Positions 48,297-59,904 of a stretch of 64,000 nt of DNA are shown one piece after another. Within the stretch, counting starts at the first letter, position 1. Each line of letters begins with the position of its first letter. The notes beneath the pieces are model-generated. The model was not told the origin of the DNA, did no database searches, and saw nothing but the letters and a program-made list of their open reading frames with translations. The stretch covers positions 7,156,224 to 7,220,223 of the forward strand of contig OU744736.1 of the NCBI GenBank assembly GCA_916613615.1. The letters run 5' to 3'. The translations under genes were made by a program, and so were the position numbers. The stretch comes from Steromphala cineraria (taxonomy: Eukaryota > Mollusca > Gastropoda > Trochida > Trochidae).

Positions 48297-49644
48297 GAAA
48301 CAAGTTAACTTTTAAAAGGCTACGGAACTAAAGTTTTATTATTTACCCTTGTCAGCATCACTGGAAAAAAAAGCTTGATGTGAGGGTAAGAAACTGATAT
48401 CACTGAAACCAGAAACAATTTTTTTCTATGCCCTATCTTGAGTTTGTTATCTTGCATTGGATGTGAATATTGGACAGTCAGGTATCATTGATTCAGAGGT
48501 TTCAACATCTGCTGATTCGTAAAAAGCTTTCTACCTCGATCAGCTAATTTTATTTGATGTTGAGGTTGACTGCCTGAGAGAACTTATCAAAACTAATAAC
48601 GAGTTGCCACTATATAATAGGACAATGACAATCTTCTCTATGAAATAAACCCTAATAATATTCAGGTCATGGGATATATTTGATGTTATGAATCATGTTT
48701 GATATATTGTGTTACATTGATGTGCTTCACTGCAACTGAATACCTTTATAAAACTGTATACTGGTGGATTTCTCTCAAACTGGTTTTTCTTGGGCAGAAA
48801 GTTTTCATATTTTCTAATCAGCTTTATAAGAACTGAAATCAAAGTAAGTAAGAATTAGTTTTTCTGGAAAACAGACAATACATGACCTTTCAGGGTATAA
48901 GATGCTTGCTACTTTATAAGCTGTTTTTTTGATTCATGCAATTACATTTAAAGACTTCATACAAACATAAATAAATGACACATTTTGCACAGTGATTTTT
49001 TAGGGTTTCAGCACCTTCATGATATTAATGAATTTTAAAATCATTTCTTAATTAACATATAAGCAAGACATCAAAATTATATATCAAGGTAGAAATGATA
49101 AGAAAATTTAAAAAAAAAAGGATTTATAAAAGAATTGACTGATCAATTAAAAATCATTTTGATAGAAACACATGAGCTTTTGACGAGAAAATTCATATTT
49201 TATGATCTTGTAAACTTTTTTAAACCTTGGAAATATGTCAAATTCTAAAGAAGGTGATTCAGAATTTATTTTATCTTAAAACAAAACAGAATTCATCAGT
49301 GAGGATACATAATTGTTCTTTAATGTTGAAAATAAAAATAAAAGAATAATGAGGACGATCGTAAATAGTTCAAGTTTTTCTGCCACACAATTTGTCAAAT
49401 GATGCCACATTTCCAGATAATGGACTAAATAATCATGGATAATGTTTCACTTTTGTTGCCTCTCACTGATTAATGCACAATAACTTTCTCCTTTTCTGTC
49501 AAAACTAAATATTAATTATTCAGACAGATGATTTGAGGTATTCATTTCAAAGATGATCAGGTTGTTTAATGGTTATGTTTCACAAATCAAGATAAACCCC
49601 AATGATAAGACCAATATGTATTCAGTCTCTGATATGATAGTTCT
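48297..49644. other. Non-coding, no gene seen
   Basis: AT-rich sequence without supported features. Confidence 0.4.
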
Positions 49645-50008
49645 TTAAAGGGGCAGTAGCAGGTTTTTATGGGGGATATAAGGTGATGTCAGTAAAATGA
49701 AAATTAATGGTTCCAATTGAAAGACAATGTATCGAAACCAAATGAGGCAGTAATAATTCAAATATATAACGTAAAGTTTAGCCATGCGATTCCTTTTTCT
49801 TAAACAAAATGAATTAAAGGTGTTCACACAAAATGGCCGCCAATGGATTTTATGTGAATCTTCATACTTTGTCCTCTTACTATGGCTGATTGGCTTGTGT
49901 AATGAGATTTTTGACACTGTCAAAATAATACATTAAGCATTAACTTACAATTATCAGTGAAATATTTGAAATATAAAATTATCAAAAAACGTGCTACTGT
50001 CCCTTTAA
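49645..50008 (+). mobile_element. TTAA-type MITE, intact copy (364 bp)
   Basis: TTAAAGGGGCAGTAGCAGG at the left and the inverse of TTAAAGGGACAGTAGCACG at the right. The interior matches 52232-52594 almost throughout. A minus-strand frame of 92 codons inside it is incidental. Confidence 0.88.
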
Positions 50009-50139
50009 ATCGATTATTATATCTATAACAGAAAATGAGCCTCTGACAAAGATCTAGACTTGCTCTTCGAGAGGGTATGTTCTGGACAAAATATCATATT
50101 CTACAGTCTTGGTGTTAGACCACCTATTGTTGTTTTGGG

Positions 50140-50430
50140 CTTGGTTGTGAATCTGTTATTAGTTGTTGATAGAATAATGTTGTTTTTAGAGTTGAATAAG
50201 GTGATGTTGGCAATTGAGTAATGTTATTTTTGGGGTTGAGTTTAGTGATTAAGATTGTGTTATGTTATTAGAATATTATTTGGGTTGGGTCAGGTCATGT
50301 TTTTGACTTAGTTGATGTTGGGGGGTATGGCTAGGTGTTGCTGGAGTTGAGTTAATGGTTATGTCAGGGAATCTAGGGTGACGTTTAGGATTGAGTAAGG
50401 CAGTGTTGTCTTGATTTGGGTTTTTAGTGG
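50140..50430 (+). repeat. G/T-rich, strand-asymmetric degenerate repeat
   Basis: Very few C on the plus strand. Recurring short blocks such as GTTGAATAAGGTGATGTTGG, TGGGGTTGAGTTTAGTGATT and GGAGTTGAGTTAATGG recur at irregular intervals of about 25-60 bp. No coding frame. Confidence 0.5.
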
Positions 50431-51360
50431 TAATAGAAATAATTTAATATTAAATTAAATATTTTTTTATTAAAGCTATGAAGGGCAAATATTGGCCCAA
50501 TTCTTTTTATACTTGTAATATTAAATATGGATTTCAGGGGGAATTATAGGTTGAGTCAGGCTAATGGCAACCAGATCGAGGTCAAGTTGACCTCTCAAGG
50601 AAGCTACATGTCCATGGGATGGATGTGTTTCCGTATAAGGAGTCCTAAGTCTACAGTCCTCAGTCGATCATTGCTTATTGTTTTCTATTGATCTCATGTT
50701 CACTCCCTTAACCCTTTCTTTCCAAGAGCAATAAATTTCTTATTGGAACATTATTTCAAGTGAATTCATCATCATCATCATCATCTTTCAATATTGTGAT
50801 TAGTGAAGGCCTAAGGTTTACAAATATAGACTTTGAACCATATGAGTCTGATATGGTTAAGATTAGATTAGGTTTTTTTCATCCATAGCAACTTTATACT
50901 AAGAAAGTATTCTTGGCAAATACAGTTGTTGTAATGAAAAATCGTCATTTCAAGATTTAAACCTTTCCTATCCATGACATAAAGGCTATTCTAGTGAAAA
51001 TACCACGTTTGTGCATTGAGAGTCAATTGAGACCTTTTTAGAGATAATAGAGTCAGGACAAATTTAGACATTTATTCAATAGGACCCATGACAACACATG
51101 TCTCTGTCAGTCCAAGAGTTAACATCCAGATCAATCTATATTGTCCATGTCCATGTACTTGTTTCAGAGCTTTCAGTGTCCCTGCTTGATTTGTATGTAC
51201 TCTCGATTTGCGTTAAGTCAACACTAGGGAGAGTATCGTCCTATAGATGTACCGCGAGGATACGGTAATGGGATTGATGTAAAGTAACCCAGTGCATACT
51301 GCACTCTGTGTTTGTTCATTGACTTGCACATCACACACAGGGAACGGTCTGGATTATACT
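50431..51360. other. Non-coding; short (ATC)n and one transposon-end remnant
   Basis: (ATC)n lies at 50767-50786. At 51252-51269, CCGCGAGGATACGGTAA is the reverse of the 32771 element's terminus. No gene. Confidence 0.5.
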
Positions 51361-51610
51361 GAGTGATGGCTACACACCAGCTTCATGACACAGATCTTCA
51401 ATTTGCACCTTTGTTTTTACAATAACTATTATTCTGAGTGATAGCTTCACATTTTTTAGATCTTTCATTTGCACCTTTGTTTTTACAATAGCTTTTATTC
51501 TGAGTGATAGCTTCATATATCAGGGATCTTCAATTTTCAACCCTTTGTTATAACATCAATTGATTACGTTTTACTATTACTCTGAGTGATGGCTTCACAC
51601 ATCATGGATC
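51361..51610 (+). repeat. Four-unit degenerate tandem repeat, about 66-81 bp
   Basis: CTGAGTGATxGCTxCACA recurs at about 51359, 51433, 51499 and 51580. Intervening blocks are GATCTTCAATTTGCACC and TTTGTTTTTACAATA. Confidence 0.8.
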
Positions 51611-52102
51611 AGCAGTTCCAAACTTTTGCTGTACAATTTCCAATTAATGATATTTATGCTAAATTGACGGACTGATCCTTATGGACAGTCAGACAGTTAC
51701 ACGGAAAGCTTGCCTGATCTCTTACTGATTTCCTGTAGTCCATACAGAAATAATCTATAGATCTTCAAGTATTTCTTATCCCTTTGAATGAATGGGAACA
51801 AGGATATTTTTGAGAGACGCAAGAAAAAAATATTTCCTAATGTTTTGATGAGAAGTGTTTTACCATGCTCCTTAATGATTTAACATAATTTGAAGGAAAT
51901 AAACTCATTTTCAGTTTATGATTCCTTTTCAGATTTATCTATTTTCATTCAGATAAAGTATGTCCAATTTTGTAGTGTCTATATTTCATCATCTACAGTT
52001 ATTCTTATACCTAAAACAAATTATAGTGCAAATTTCTTGTGCGCACAAATCCAGGCTCTAAAGCATGCTCAATCTGATACATGTATGTTGGGATATTTAA
52101 TC

Positions 52103-52231
52103 ATAATAATAATAATAATACTTTATTGCCCGGTAAAGGAATTTGGTTTACAACAGTGAGACTCAGCATGGTTAAGACAAAAAGGCATTGAACACATATA
52201 AGACGAATGACATAAAAATATGCTCATGCAC
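52103..52231 (-). mobile_element. LINE 3' tail with (ATT)n, 5'-truncated
   Basis: On the minus strand the 3' end reads GGGCAATAAAGTATTATTAT and runs into an (ATT)n tail (52103-52120). The preceding 110 bp (AACCATGCTGAGTCTCACTG) is non-coding, as expected for a 3' UTR fragment. The CAATAAAG-(ATT)n ending is shared with the SINE at 46264. Confidence 0.6.
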
Positions 52232-52594
52232 TTAAAGGGGCAGTAGCACGTTTTAAGGGGGAATATAAGGTGACGTCAGAAAAATGAAAATTAATGGTTC
52301 CAACTGAAAGACAATGTATCTAAACTAAATGGAGCAGTAATAATTCAAATATGTAACGTTCAGTTTAGCAATGCCATTCCTTTTTCTTACAAAAATGAAT
52401 TAAAGGTGTTCACACAAAAATGGCCGCCTATGGATTTTATGTGAATCTTCATACTTTGTCCTCTGACTATGGATGATTGACTTGTGTAATGAGATTTTTG
52501 GCACTGACAGTATAATACATTTAACATGAACTTACAACTATCAGAGAAAAATTTAAAATATAAAATTATCAAAAACGTGCTACTGCCCCTTTAA
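52232..52594 (+). mobile_element. TTAA-type MITE, intact copy (363 bp)
   Basis: Perfect terminal inverted repeats, TTAAAGGGGCAGTAGCACGT at the left and its complement at the right, including the TTAA. No transposase. It abuts the LINE tail fragment directly. Confidence 0.92.
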
Positions 52595-55020
52595 ATCTAA
52601 TACATGTATATTGGGATATTCAATCTGTGGCCCATGATTAATCCATGGAAACCAATAAAAAATACAATTTACAAAGTCTATACACCAGGAGAATGTTTAG
52701 TTTTACAATTATCATTTTATTCATTGTCTCTACCATTAGGGCCTGATTTAATTTTTGCTGTGATATTGATGTCTAAAAAAGGTTGTTAATATTAATATAT
52801 ATATATGTTTTTGAAGATTTGAACAAAAGTTTGACTTTTGTCTTATGCATTAATTATATATCTGTCGGTGATTGAAATGTAAGGGAAACATATGGTTTAT
52901 ATAATAGGAAAGCTATAGATTTTACCTTTGTATTGATTCATATCTTTATAAAAAATGGATGACAGTGTGATTTATGCTGTGATATATTGATGTGGAACTA
53001 TGTTTATTTGCCCTATGCTAATTAAAGCAATATATTGGATATTAAAGCAATGTAGAGATGTTATCTACAACAACCCTTTGATTTCCTTGACAATAAATTT
53101 TAAAGTTAATAAAGCTATAAAATGTTGTAATCCATTTAAACCTAATCTCTTTTCCTTACGCAATAGGGCAAAATGACATTTAAAAGCCAAAACTGAATAA
53201 CTGATAGTATTGTTAAAACAAGATAGATATTATATACTATCTCAAAATGGAGGTCAGTAATAATTTAATCTAATTTTCTTCTCATTTCAGTTTCTACAGA
53301 TGATATTCACAGTTAATATCAACAATTCATTATAGCACAATGATCTAGTGTCATGATTCAAATCTAGAAATCAGTATAGATAAATGTATCAACAACTGCT
53401 TGTTTGATTGTGTGAGTAAATTGATGAGTGAGTGAGAGAGTGAGGTTTATACGAGATGGGGAGGAAGGAATGTGAGCCAATCAGAGAGCATGTAGATTAC
53501 ACAGGTCGGGTGTGGAAGGGTCCTGTCGGATGTACGATACACTCTCTTGTTTATTGCTGTCCTGAGTGTTTGGGACACCAGGAAACTGGGGCTCGTGTTG
53601 GGGTAAGTAGGATCGGCAAGTTTTAAGAGTTGCAGACTGAGTGATGCAGTGGTGTGATCTACGCTTGTTATGGTGTATAAGTACTCCGAGTAAAGTGTAA
53701 GTATAAGAAGTTGTTTGAGGTAGCATTGTACGTAGAACAATGCTACATTGCAAATAATACAGGTTAACACTGAGAAGGGTGTCAGCGATCTCTGATGAAG
53801 TGTTATTGTAGGGAAATAAGATATCATTGAACATGAAATGAAGTGTCACTGTACATCAGATGAAGTGTCGGGCAGAGAAGGAGGTGTCGTTGAACATAAA
53901 GTTAATATCGTAAGAATGTCCTACATGAATTGTGGTGTCATTTGTTGTATTCAGTGTCCTTTGGGATAGCAATATTTCATATGATGTGTTATTGTACATT
54001 TAAAATAATGTCATTGTAGAGCAATTTTTCATTTTGAAATGTCACATGTGACTGTACATTATTCAATCAAACATGAAGCAATGTTTGTGTTACAACACAA
54101 CTCAGGACATGTCACTCTCCATACAAAACAAAATCAAAGTATCTACTGTAGTGATGACATTGTAACATTTGTATGGCATTGTCTCAATAGAGTTTTGATA
54201 TTTTATGAATGTAGAGTATTCAATGTACGTTAGCTAGTTAACATAATTGGATGTGATCAAAATGTTAATGTGTTGTTTCTAAATCTCATGTAATGTGCTG
54301 GGTTTTTAATTTTAGACAATAATACTTGCTATCATGCGTCTTCTCTGTTATTGGATGTTATTTACTATAAAGACTTAATGGGTCATCTTAATGTATTGAC
54401 AATTTTACTCTTTTTAATTTCATTGCTAACTTAAAACATTTGAAAAATCATGGTATGAAATCTTAACCTCAAATTCTTGTAGAATATATCCATTAAAACC
54501 ATTTCAAATATTATTATATTGAAAAAATATTTCTAAAAAGATTAAACTTTTGGGAATAGAAAGATGAATATTGGAATTATGCTTTGTATTTGTATATATA
54601 TCAAAATTATGTAGAATACATTCTAAAAAGGAACTTTACTTTTCAATTTGGATAAATCCCTAGAAATCTCTTCTACTTGATGCAGATGTTTCAAACATAT
54701 TTTTAGGACATTTATGTAATTCAGTCACCCTCCTTTGTCCCTTTAGTCTATTAAGCATACATTCAGAGACGAAACCATCAGCTAGCCAAAAATAAACTTC
54801 AAAAATATTTCATCAAAACATTGACCTTAAGATACAAACCCCTCAAATTCTAAAGTGTATCATTTCAAGAAATGAATGAAGAAAATTTCGGAAATAAAAT
54901 CTGAAATGTATTTTTGCTCTTAACTCTTAACCTCAAGATGCGCACCCACTTTAGTTACACTCCAAGAAGAAGATGAAATGATTTGTTAAATACGGCAACA
55001 AATTGGCCGAAATAAAATCT
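52595..55020. other. Non-coding, no gene seen
   Basis: 52594-52625 duplicates 52071-52102 (see findings). The rest is AT-rich up to about 53400. 53440-53900 is somewhat richer in GC, with overlapping minus-strand frames of 122-126 codons that have no recognisable features. TGAAGTGTCxTTGTACAT-like phrases repeat loosely at 53800-54030. Confidence 0.4.
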
Positions 55021-55110
55021 CCTTGAGGAGAGCAGAGTCAGTGGACAAGCTCGGAGGAAGAAGATAGACTGGAAGATAGAGAAGTAGCGGCAAGGGTATT
55101 GATCAGTTTG

Positions 55111-55283
55111 ATGGAGGCCACAGTGAAGATTCCGGTGCCGAGAAGTTCGGTCCGGCCGTCTATCAACCCATCTTTGTGTCTTAGTGGACTTGAATACATA
55201 CTCCCCACATCACATGTCAGTGCTGGAGAAGGGCTGATTGAGGCTATGGAGAGTTGTAGGGAGTTTACACTGAGATACATGGT
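55111..55283 (+). CDS. Candidate first coding exon, 57 residues, ending at a splice donor
   Basis: An ATG at 55111 opens a frame reading MEATVKIPVPRSSVRPS onward to SCREFTLRYM, ending ATACATGGT|GTGAGT at 55283/55284 in phase 2 (or ATG|GTGTGA in phase 0). It is GC-richer than its flanks with balanced amino-acid composition. The 3' half of the exon and the donor are repeated three more times downstream in a decaying tandem array. I do not recognise the protein. It could be a real alternative first exon or an open stretch inside a repeat. Confidence 0.35.
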
Positions 55284-56010
55284 GTGAGTACTTAGCGTAC
55301 GTTGAATTTAGTTACGCATTAGAGAGTTAGTTAGGATCTTTGCAACTTACCAACATATAGGAACTTGACAGTCTTCCACATCCTTGTGTTTTAGTGAATT
55401 TGAATACATGCTCCCCATATCACATGCCACATGCATGAAACAGGGTTGATTAGAGCTAAGGAAAGGTGTAAGGAGTTTACACTGAGATACATGGTGCGAG
55501 TACTTAGCGTAGGTTTAGGTAGTTTAGCATCAATGAGTTAGTTAGGATCTTTGCAACTTAGCAACATATAAGAAATTGACAGTCTTCCAAATCCTTGTGT
55601 CTTAGTGGACTAGAATACATGCTCCAAAATCACATGTCAGTGCTGTAAAAGGGCTGATTGAAGCTTCCAAAAAGTGTAGGCAGTTTACACTGAGATACAT
55701 GGTGTGAGTACTTAGCCCAAGTTACGGTAGCTTAGCATCAGAGAGTAGGATAGATAGCTAAGTATCAGAGAGTAGGATAGGTAGCTTAGCATGTGAAAGT
55801 AGTATATGTAGCTTAGCATAAGAGAGTTAGATCTTAGATATTGGCAGTCTAACTCATCTTTGTGTCTTAGTGGATTTGGATACATGCTTCCTATATCACA
55901 TGTCACATGAAACAGGGCTGATTAGGGCTATGGAAAGGTGTAGGGAGTTTACACTGAGATACATGGTGTTACTACTTTCCTGATCAAGGTTAAGGTAGCA
56001 ACGAATCAGA
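55170..56010 (+). repeat. Four-unit tandem repeat containing the candidate exon's 3' half and donor
   Basis: Units start with ATCTTTGTGTCTTAGTGGA-like sequence at 55170, 55380, 55591 and about 55857 (spacing 210, 211, 266). Each contains TTTACACTGAGATACATGGT. The longer third interval holds a sub-repeat of about 30 bp (AGAGAGTAGGATAGATAGCT variants, 55735-55830). Confidence 0.85.
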
Positions 56011-59000
56011 GAGTTGGATGGGATCTGAGCAGCAACTTAGGATATTGACAGTATTGTTTGTCATACTTGACTATGGGTACATTGTAGCAGTATTGGGATT
56101 TTGTGGCTGCTTCACAAAAGTTCTCATTGCAGCTACTTAGTGTGCTAAGGTCAAAGTTGGCTTATGACATAAGATGCCTAAACTATGCTTTGGTTTCTTA
56201 TGGTGATTAATTAGCCGATTCGTAGACACATCTATGTACTCATAGCAGTATTATGATGTTAAATTAGTATAAAAGTTCAACTTTTCTCTCTCTGTTTTAT
56301 CAACATAACCTTTTGAATTAATGTATAGATAGTAATTGATTATTTATAAGGCTTTGTATGATTCAATACATGACTCAATAGTTAATTTGTAAACATAGAA
56401 TATTCTTTCAGCAATAAGATTTTTAGTGAGGAAGGGAGTGATGAACTTGAGGAATTTGAATGAACATAATTTCAAACATTCAATGAATATTTAACAAAAC
56501 CTTTGACCATGTACGTAATGATCATGTATAAATACCTAACTGTGAGTTACATATGTGTTTACGAGCTTGCCTCATAACACTGCCAACTGCGTTGTGAGCG
56601 TGTCGCTCACGGCATTGATACGCATGTTGTCAATAATTGATGACTGGCTGTAGGCAAATTGGAATTAGTGTATTTACCAATTCACACAAAGTGATAAGGA
56701 CAGAGCCATGTCCCTGTACTAACAGAGGATGCTTTGATGCTTGTGGGTCGATAAGTAATGAACATCATGGACTGATGCTGTATCTGTGTTGATCAACAGC
56801 CTTATGATTAGAACTGTAGCATGGTCAGTGTTTAGGAATCACAGGCAAAGTGAACTATGCTATGTGTAACTTTTATTTGTTGAGGGTCTGAAAGTGTAGT
56901 TAACTGTAGTTGAGTTTGTATTGGAGAATAACAGGCGTAGAAGACACAACTATACTGTTTGTAACTTTTATCTCCTTCATTAATGAAATAGGCTGATGAA
57001 GGGGGTCAAACGACCCCAAAATTTTACGTTAATATGTGGAACTTTCAACCATTGACATTACTGTGTTTTGACCGTGACCCTCTTTCTCTTTCTCTTTCTA
57101 GCGGAGTGAGTGTTGGACAACCACAGACAAATTGGCATGATGATGACTTTTCTTACAATAAAATGAAATGGTAGAGGTTTTGCTTGTCTTTGAGTTAAAA
57201 CTGTGTTAATTAAGGGTTCCATAATACACAGAAAAACATTATTGAGAATCAAGTTCATATCATATTGAATTTTTTTGTGGGGGTACCTGAAAAGGCTGAA
57301 ATACCTTTGACTGTATTGGCATCAGTTTTGGAGAATTGCATGTGTGGTCAACACGATTATAGTAAATGTACTTTCTATCTCCTGAGAAAATGAAATGGTA
57401 GGGGTTCTGTGTGTCATTGTCAAGTGACCATGCAGGAAAAGCAATACTGTAAGTGTTACCAGACCACTTGTCAGTTAGACAAGCACATTTCTTAGACTAG
57501 CAGCTCAAAGCTTTCCTTCTAGCAAAAACACTGAACCTATCATATCGTATATATATATAAAATGTAACTAGTCCCCCGGGCTACTAGTACTAATACTATC
57601 CTTAGGCTACCAGACTGTGCTTATTTTCAACCTTGCCATGTTAATCAAGGGAGAGACTAGACACTAAAAAACATGGTAAAATCCATGGGGAAAAATTGCA
57701 AAATGAATAAAATCATGAAATAAATGGATTGTGTTAAACACATAAAAACAGTATTTCCCTTTTGAAACATGACAACAAGAAATATATTCATATTTGCACA
57801 TAATCTATTACAGAGGTTGATCATAACTTTGACAAGGTAATTGCTCTTTCTTAGTTATTCTTCATGTTGAATTATTGACATCTTTTTACGGCATTTCTTA
57901 AAGTTGTTGGCTAAGATTTTATGTCGAAAGTAGAAAAAAAAAGATTGATTCTTCTTATTTATAGAGACATTTCACATTACCTGTTTTCATATATTCTTTC
58001 TAAAAACAAAAATGAGATTTGGCATTTCCAATAACGAAAACACTTGATGTGTTATGTCAACATTCATCTTTAAAATATAATGACTTTTTAAAAAAATATT
58101 GTTGGGCTGAAGATCTTCTTTCAAACCAATCCTGTCTATGATTTGTATTAAAAGCTTTCAATGAATCACACAAAACATTTTTCATCCCAATCTGCATGAA
58201 AAACATATCTTTTTGAAGGTTTCACATCTGAGGGATAATTTCTTGGTGCTGAAAAGACGATTATTAGTTCCCAATGGAAATATTGTAGGAAATGCGTAAT
58301 TCTTTTATTCATGTTTTACAAGTTAGATCCATGCCTGGGGCTGATGTATTGTAAAGGAGAGAGGTGGATAAAAGATGAATTGTCGAAGGTTCTCCATATA
58401 TTGATATCCAGAGATCGGAAATGTCAAAGTTGAGAGTTTTTCATTAAAATATCACTTCGCTCCATTGATCTCCTGGATCTGAAGATTTATTGTACAAAAC
58501 CCAATCTTTGTATTTAAAGGGACAGACAAATCATGTTATTTCTAAGGAACTCTATTTAGGGACGATGGATAGATTCTCTTTATGATATTATTAAATAAAA
58601 AATTTAAAACTTGTTATTGAAGATTGTTTCTGACAGTCAGTTGTGATATCACTGATCGATACTGAACATGTATGGTAACTTTGTTGACTTTGAATACTTT
58701 TTGCCTCAAATGCATCATGTTTTGATTAAGGCAATGAGGGAGTTTAATTATTAAAATGTTCGTTGTAGTGGCAATGAATTTCGAGGATATTAAAGTGGAA
58801 TAATATTATATAGATATTTTGGATATGACAAAATTACCTTTGAAAAACACTTAATTCATATTATATTTAAGCAGTAAGTAATTTTTGCCGTATCATATTA
58901 AGCTATAAATGTTTTTTTTACACAACTATGTCGACGTCAAATACTCCATCAGTATGCATAATGACAATTACTTGTCACTGGCCATGGTATGTTATTGCTG

Positions 59001-59198
59001 AGTTATTACCTACATATCCAAGCTGTTGCATCTGTCGATATGGCCTAGCTCTGTTGTACTTCTTATAATGGTCCCAATCAATAATGTACAGTGTATCATT
59101 GAAAATTAACTTTTAAAGGTGGTAGCTTTTATTCATGTTAAGCAACTTCTGTTGATAACGCCTAAGGAGTTGATGTAATCATGCATTGTTTCAGAGGT
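56011..59198. other. Non-coding, no gene seen
   Basis: AT-rich. At 56991-57027, GCTGATGAAGGGGGTCAAAC followed by GACCCC forms a small palindrome of a type common near ends of repeats. 58510-58530 (AAAGGGACAGACA) resembles a worn MITE end. Confidence 0.4.
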
Positions 59199-59589
59199 AC
59201 GTCTTTCTTGTAGTTTTGAAACTTGTCTTTTATTTAGTGCCTTCTTGGACAGATGTGTTTTTTTATGCTTACTTAAGATTCATGCTTCACAAAGGATTAT
59301 GACATGCAAAATTATACTCCTACCTTGTCTTCATCATGACACAATCTGATAATGCTCCATACCACCCATTCTCTGTTCGTAGTTGATCCCAAGCTCATAC
59401 GTCTTTCCTGTAGATTTGCAACTTGCCTTTTGTTTAGTGTCTTCTACAACAGATGTGTTTTTGATGCTTACTTATCAAGATTCATGCTTCACAGCTGACA
59501 TGCAAAATTATACTTCTGCCTTGTCTTGATAAAAACTGTTGTTTCCTCATGATACAATCTGATAATGCTCTGGCATCCATTCTCTGTTC
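59199..59589 (+). repeat. Tandem duplication, about 200-bp unit
   Basis: TACGTCTTTCTTGTAGTTTT at 59200 and TACGTCTTTCCTGTAGATTT at 59398 lead into the same order of blocks (ACAGATGTGTTTTT, ATTCATGCTTCACA, CAATCTGATAATGCTC, CCATTCTCTGTTC). The second copy's end is interrupted by the SINE at 59601. Confidence 0.85.
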
Positions 59590-59600
59590 CTTGTTCATCT

Positions 59601-59893
59601 TGGGGCTTCGGATCAGGAGGTCCATGGTTCGAATCCCGTCAGGTTCTCTGCAACTTTGTCTGCAGTAGAAAACTGTTTTACACGCAGTAAGGTTTGGGTG
59701 CAAATTGCTACACTTAATTTCAGCGCAGTACCACCAATGGTTTGTTGGTTTCAGCCAATGCTCACAGGTTTCACCACAATGCATAGCCACAATGGTGTTG
59801 CTGGCTTTCTCCCTGCAAAAATACTAGCAGCCGCAATAGATGAAATATGAAATATTCTTTAAAGCGGCGTTAAACCCCAGATCACCTCTCCTG
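59601..59893 (+). mobile_element. 5'-truncated tRNA-derived SINE with target-site duplication
   Basis: B box GGTTCGAATCC is only about 30 bp from the 5' end and no A box is present, so the copy is 5'-truncated. The 3' end is AAAGCGGCGTTAAACCCCAG. Flanks CTTGTTCATCT (59590-59600) and CTTGTTGATCT (59894-59904) form an 11-bp duplication with one mismatch. The neighbouring tandem copy (59370-59393) shows the uninterrupted arrangement. Confidence 0.75.
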
Positions 59894-59904
59894 CTTGTTG
59901 ATCT

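Noticed and set aside
53447..53849. Overlapping minus-strand frames of 126 and 122 codons
   Set aside because: Two frames of similar length overlap on the same strand with no motif and no good splice context. I could not support either as a gene.
59482..59790. 102-codon minus-strand frame
   Set aside because: Crosses the SINE at 59601-59893 and its flank. It is an artefact of the SINE sequence.
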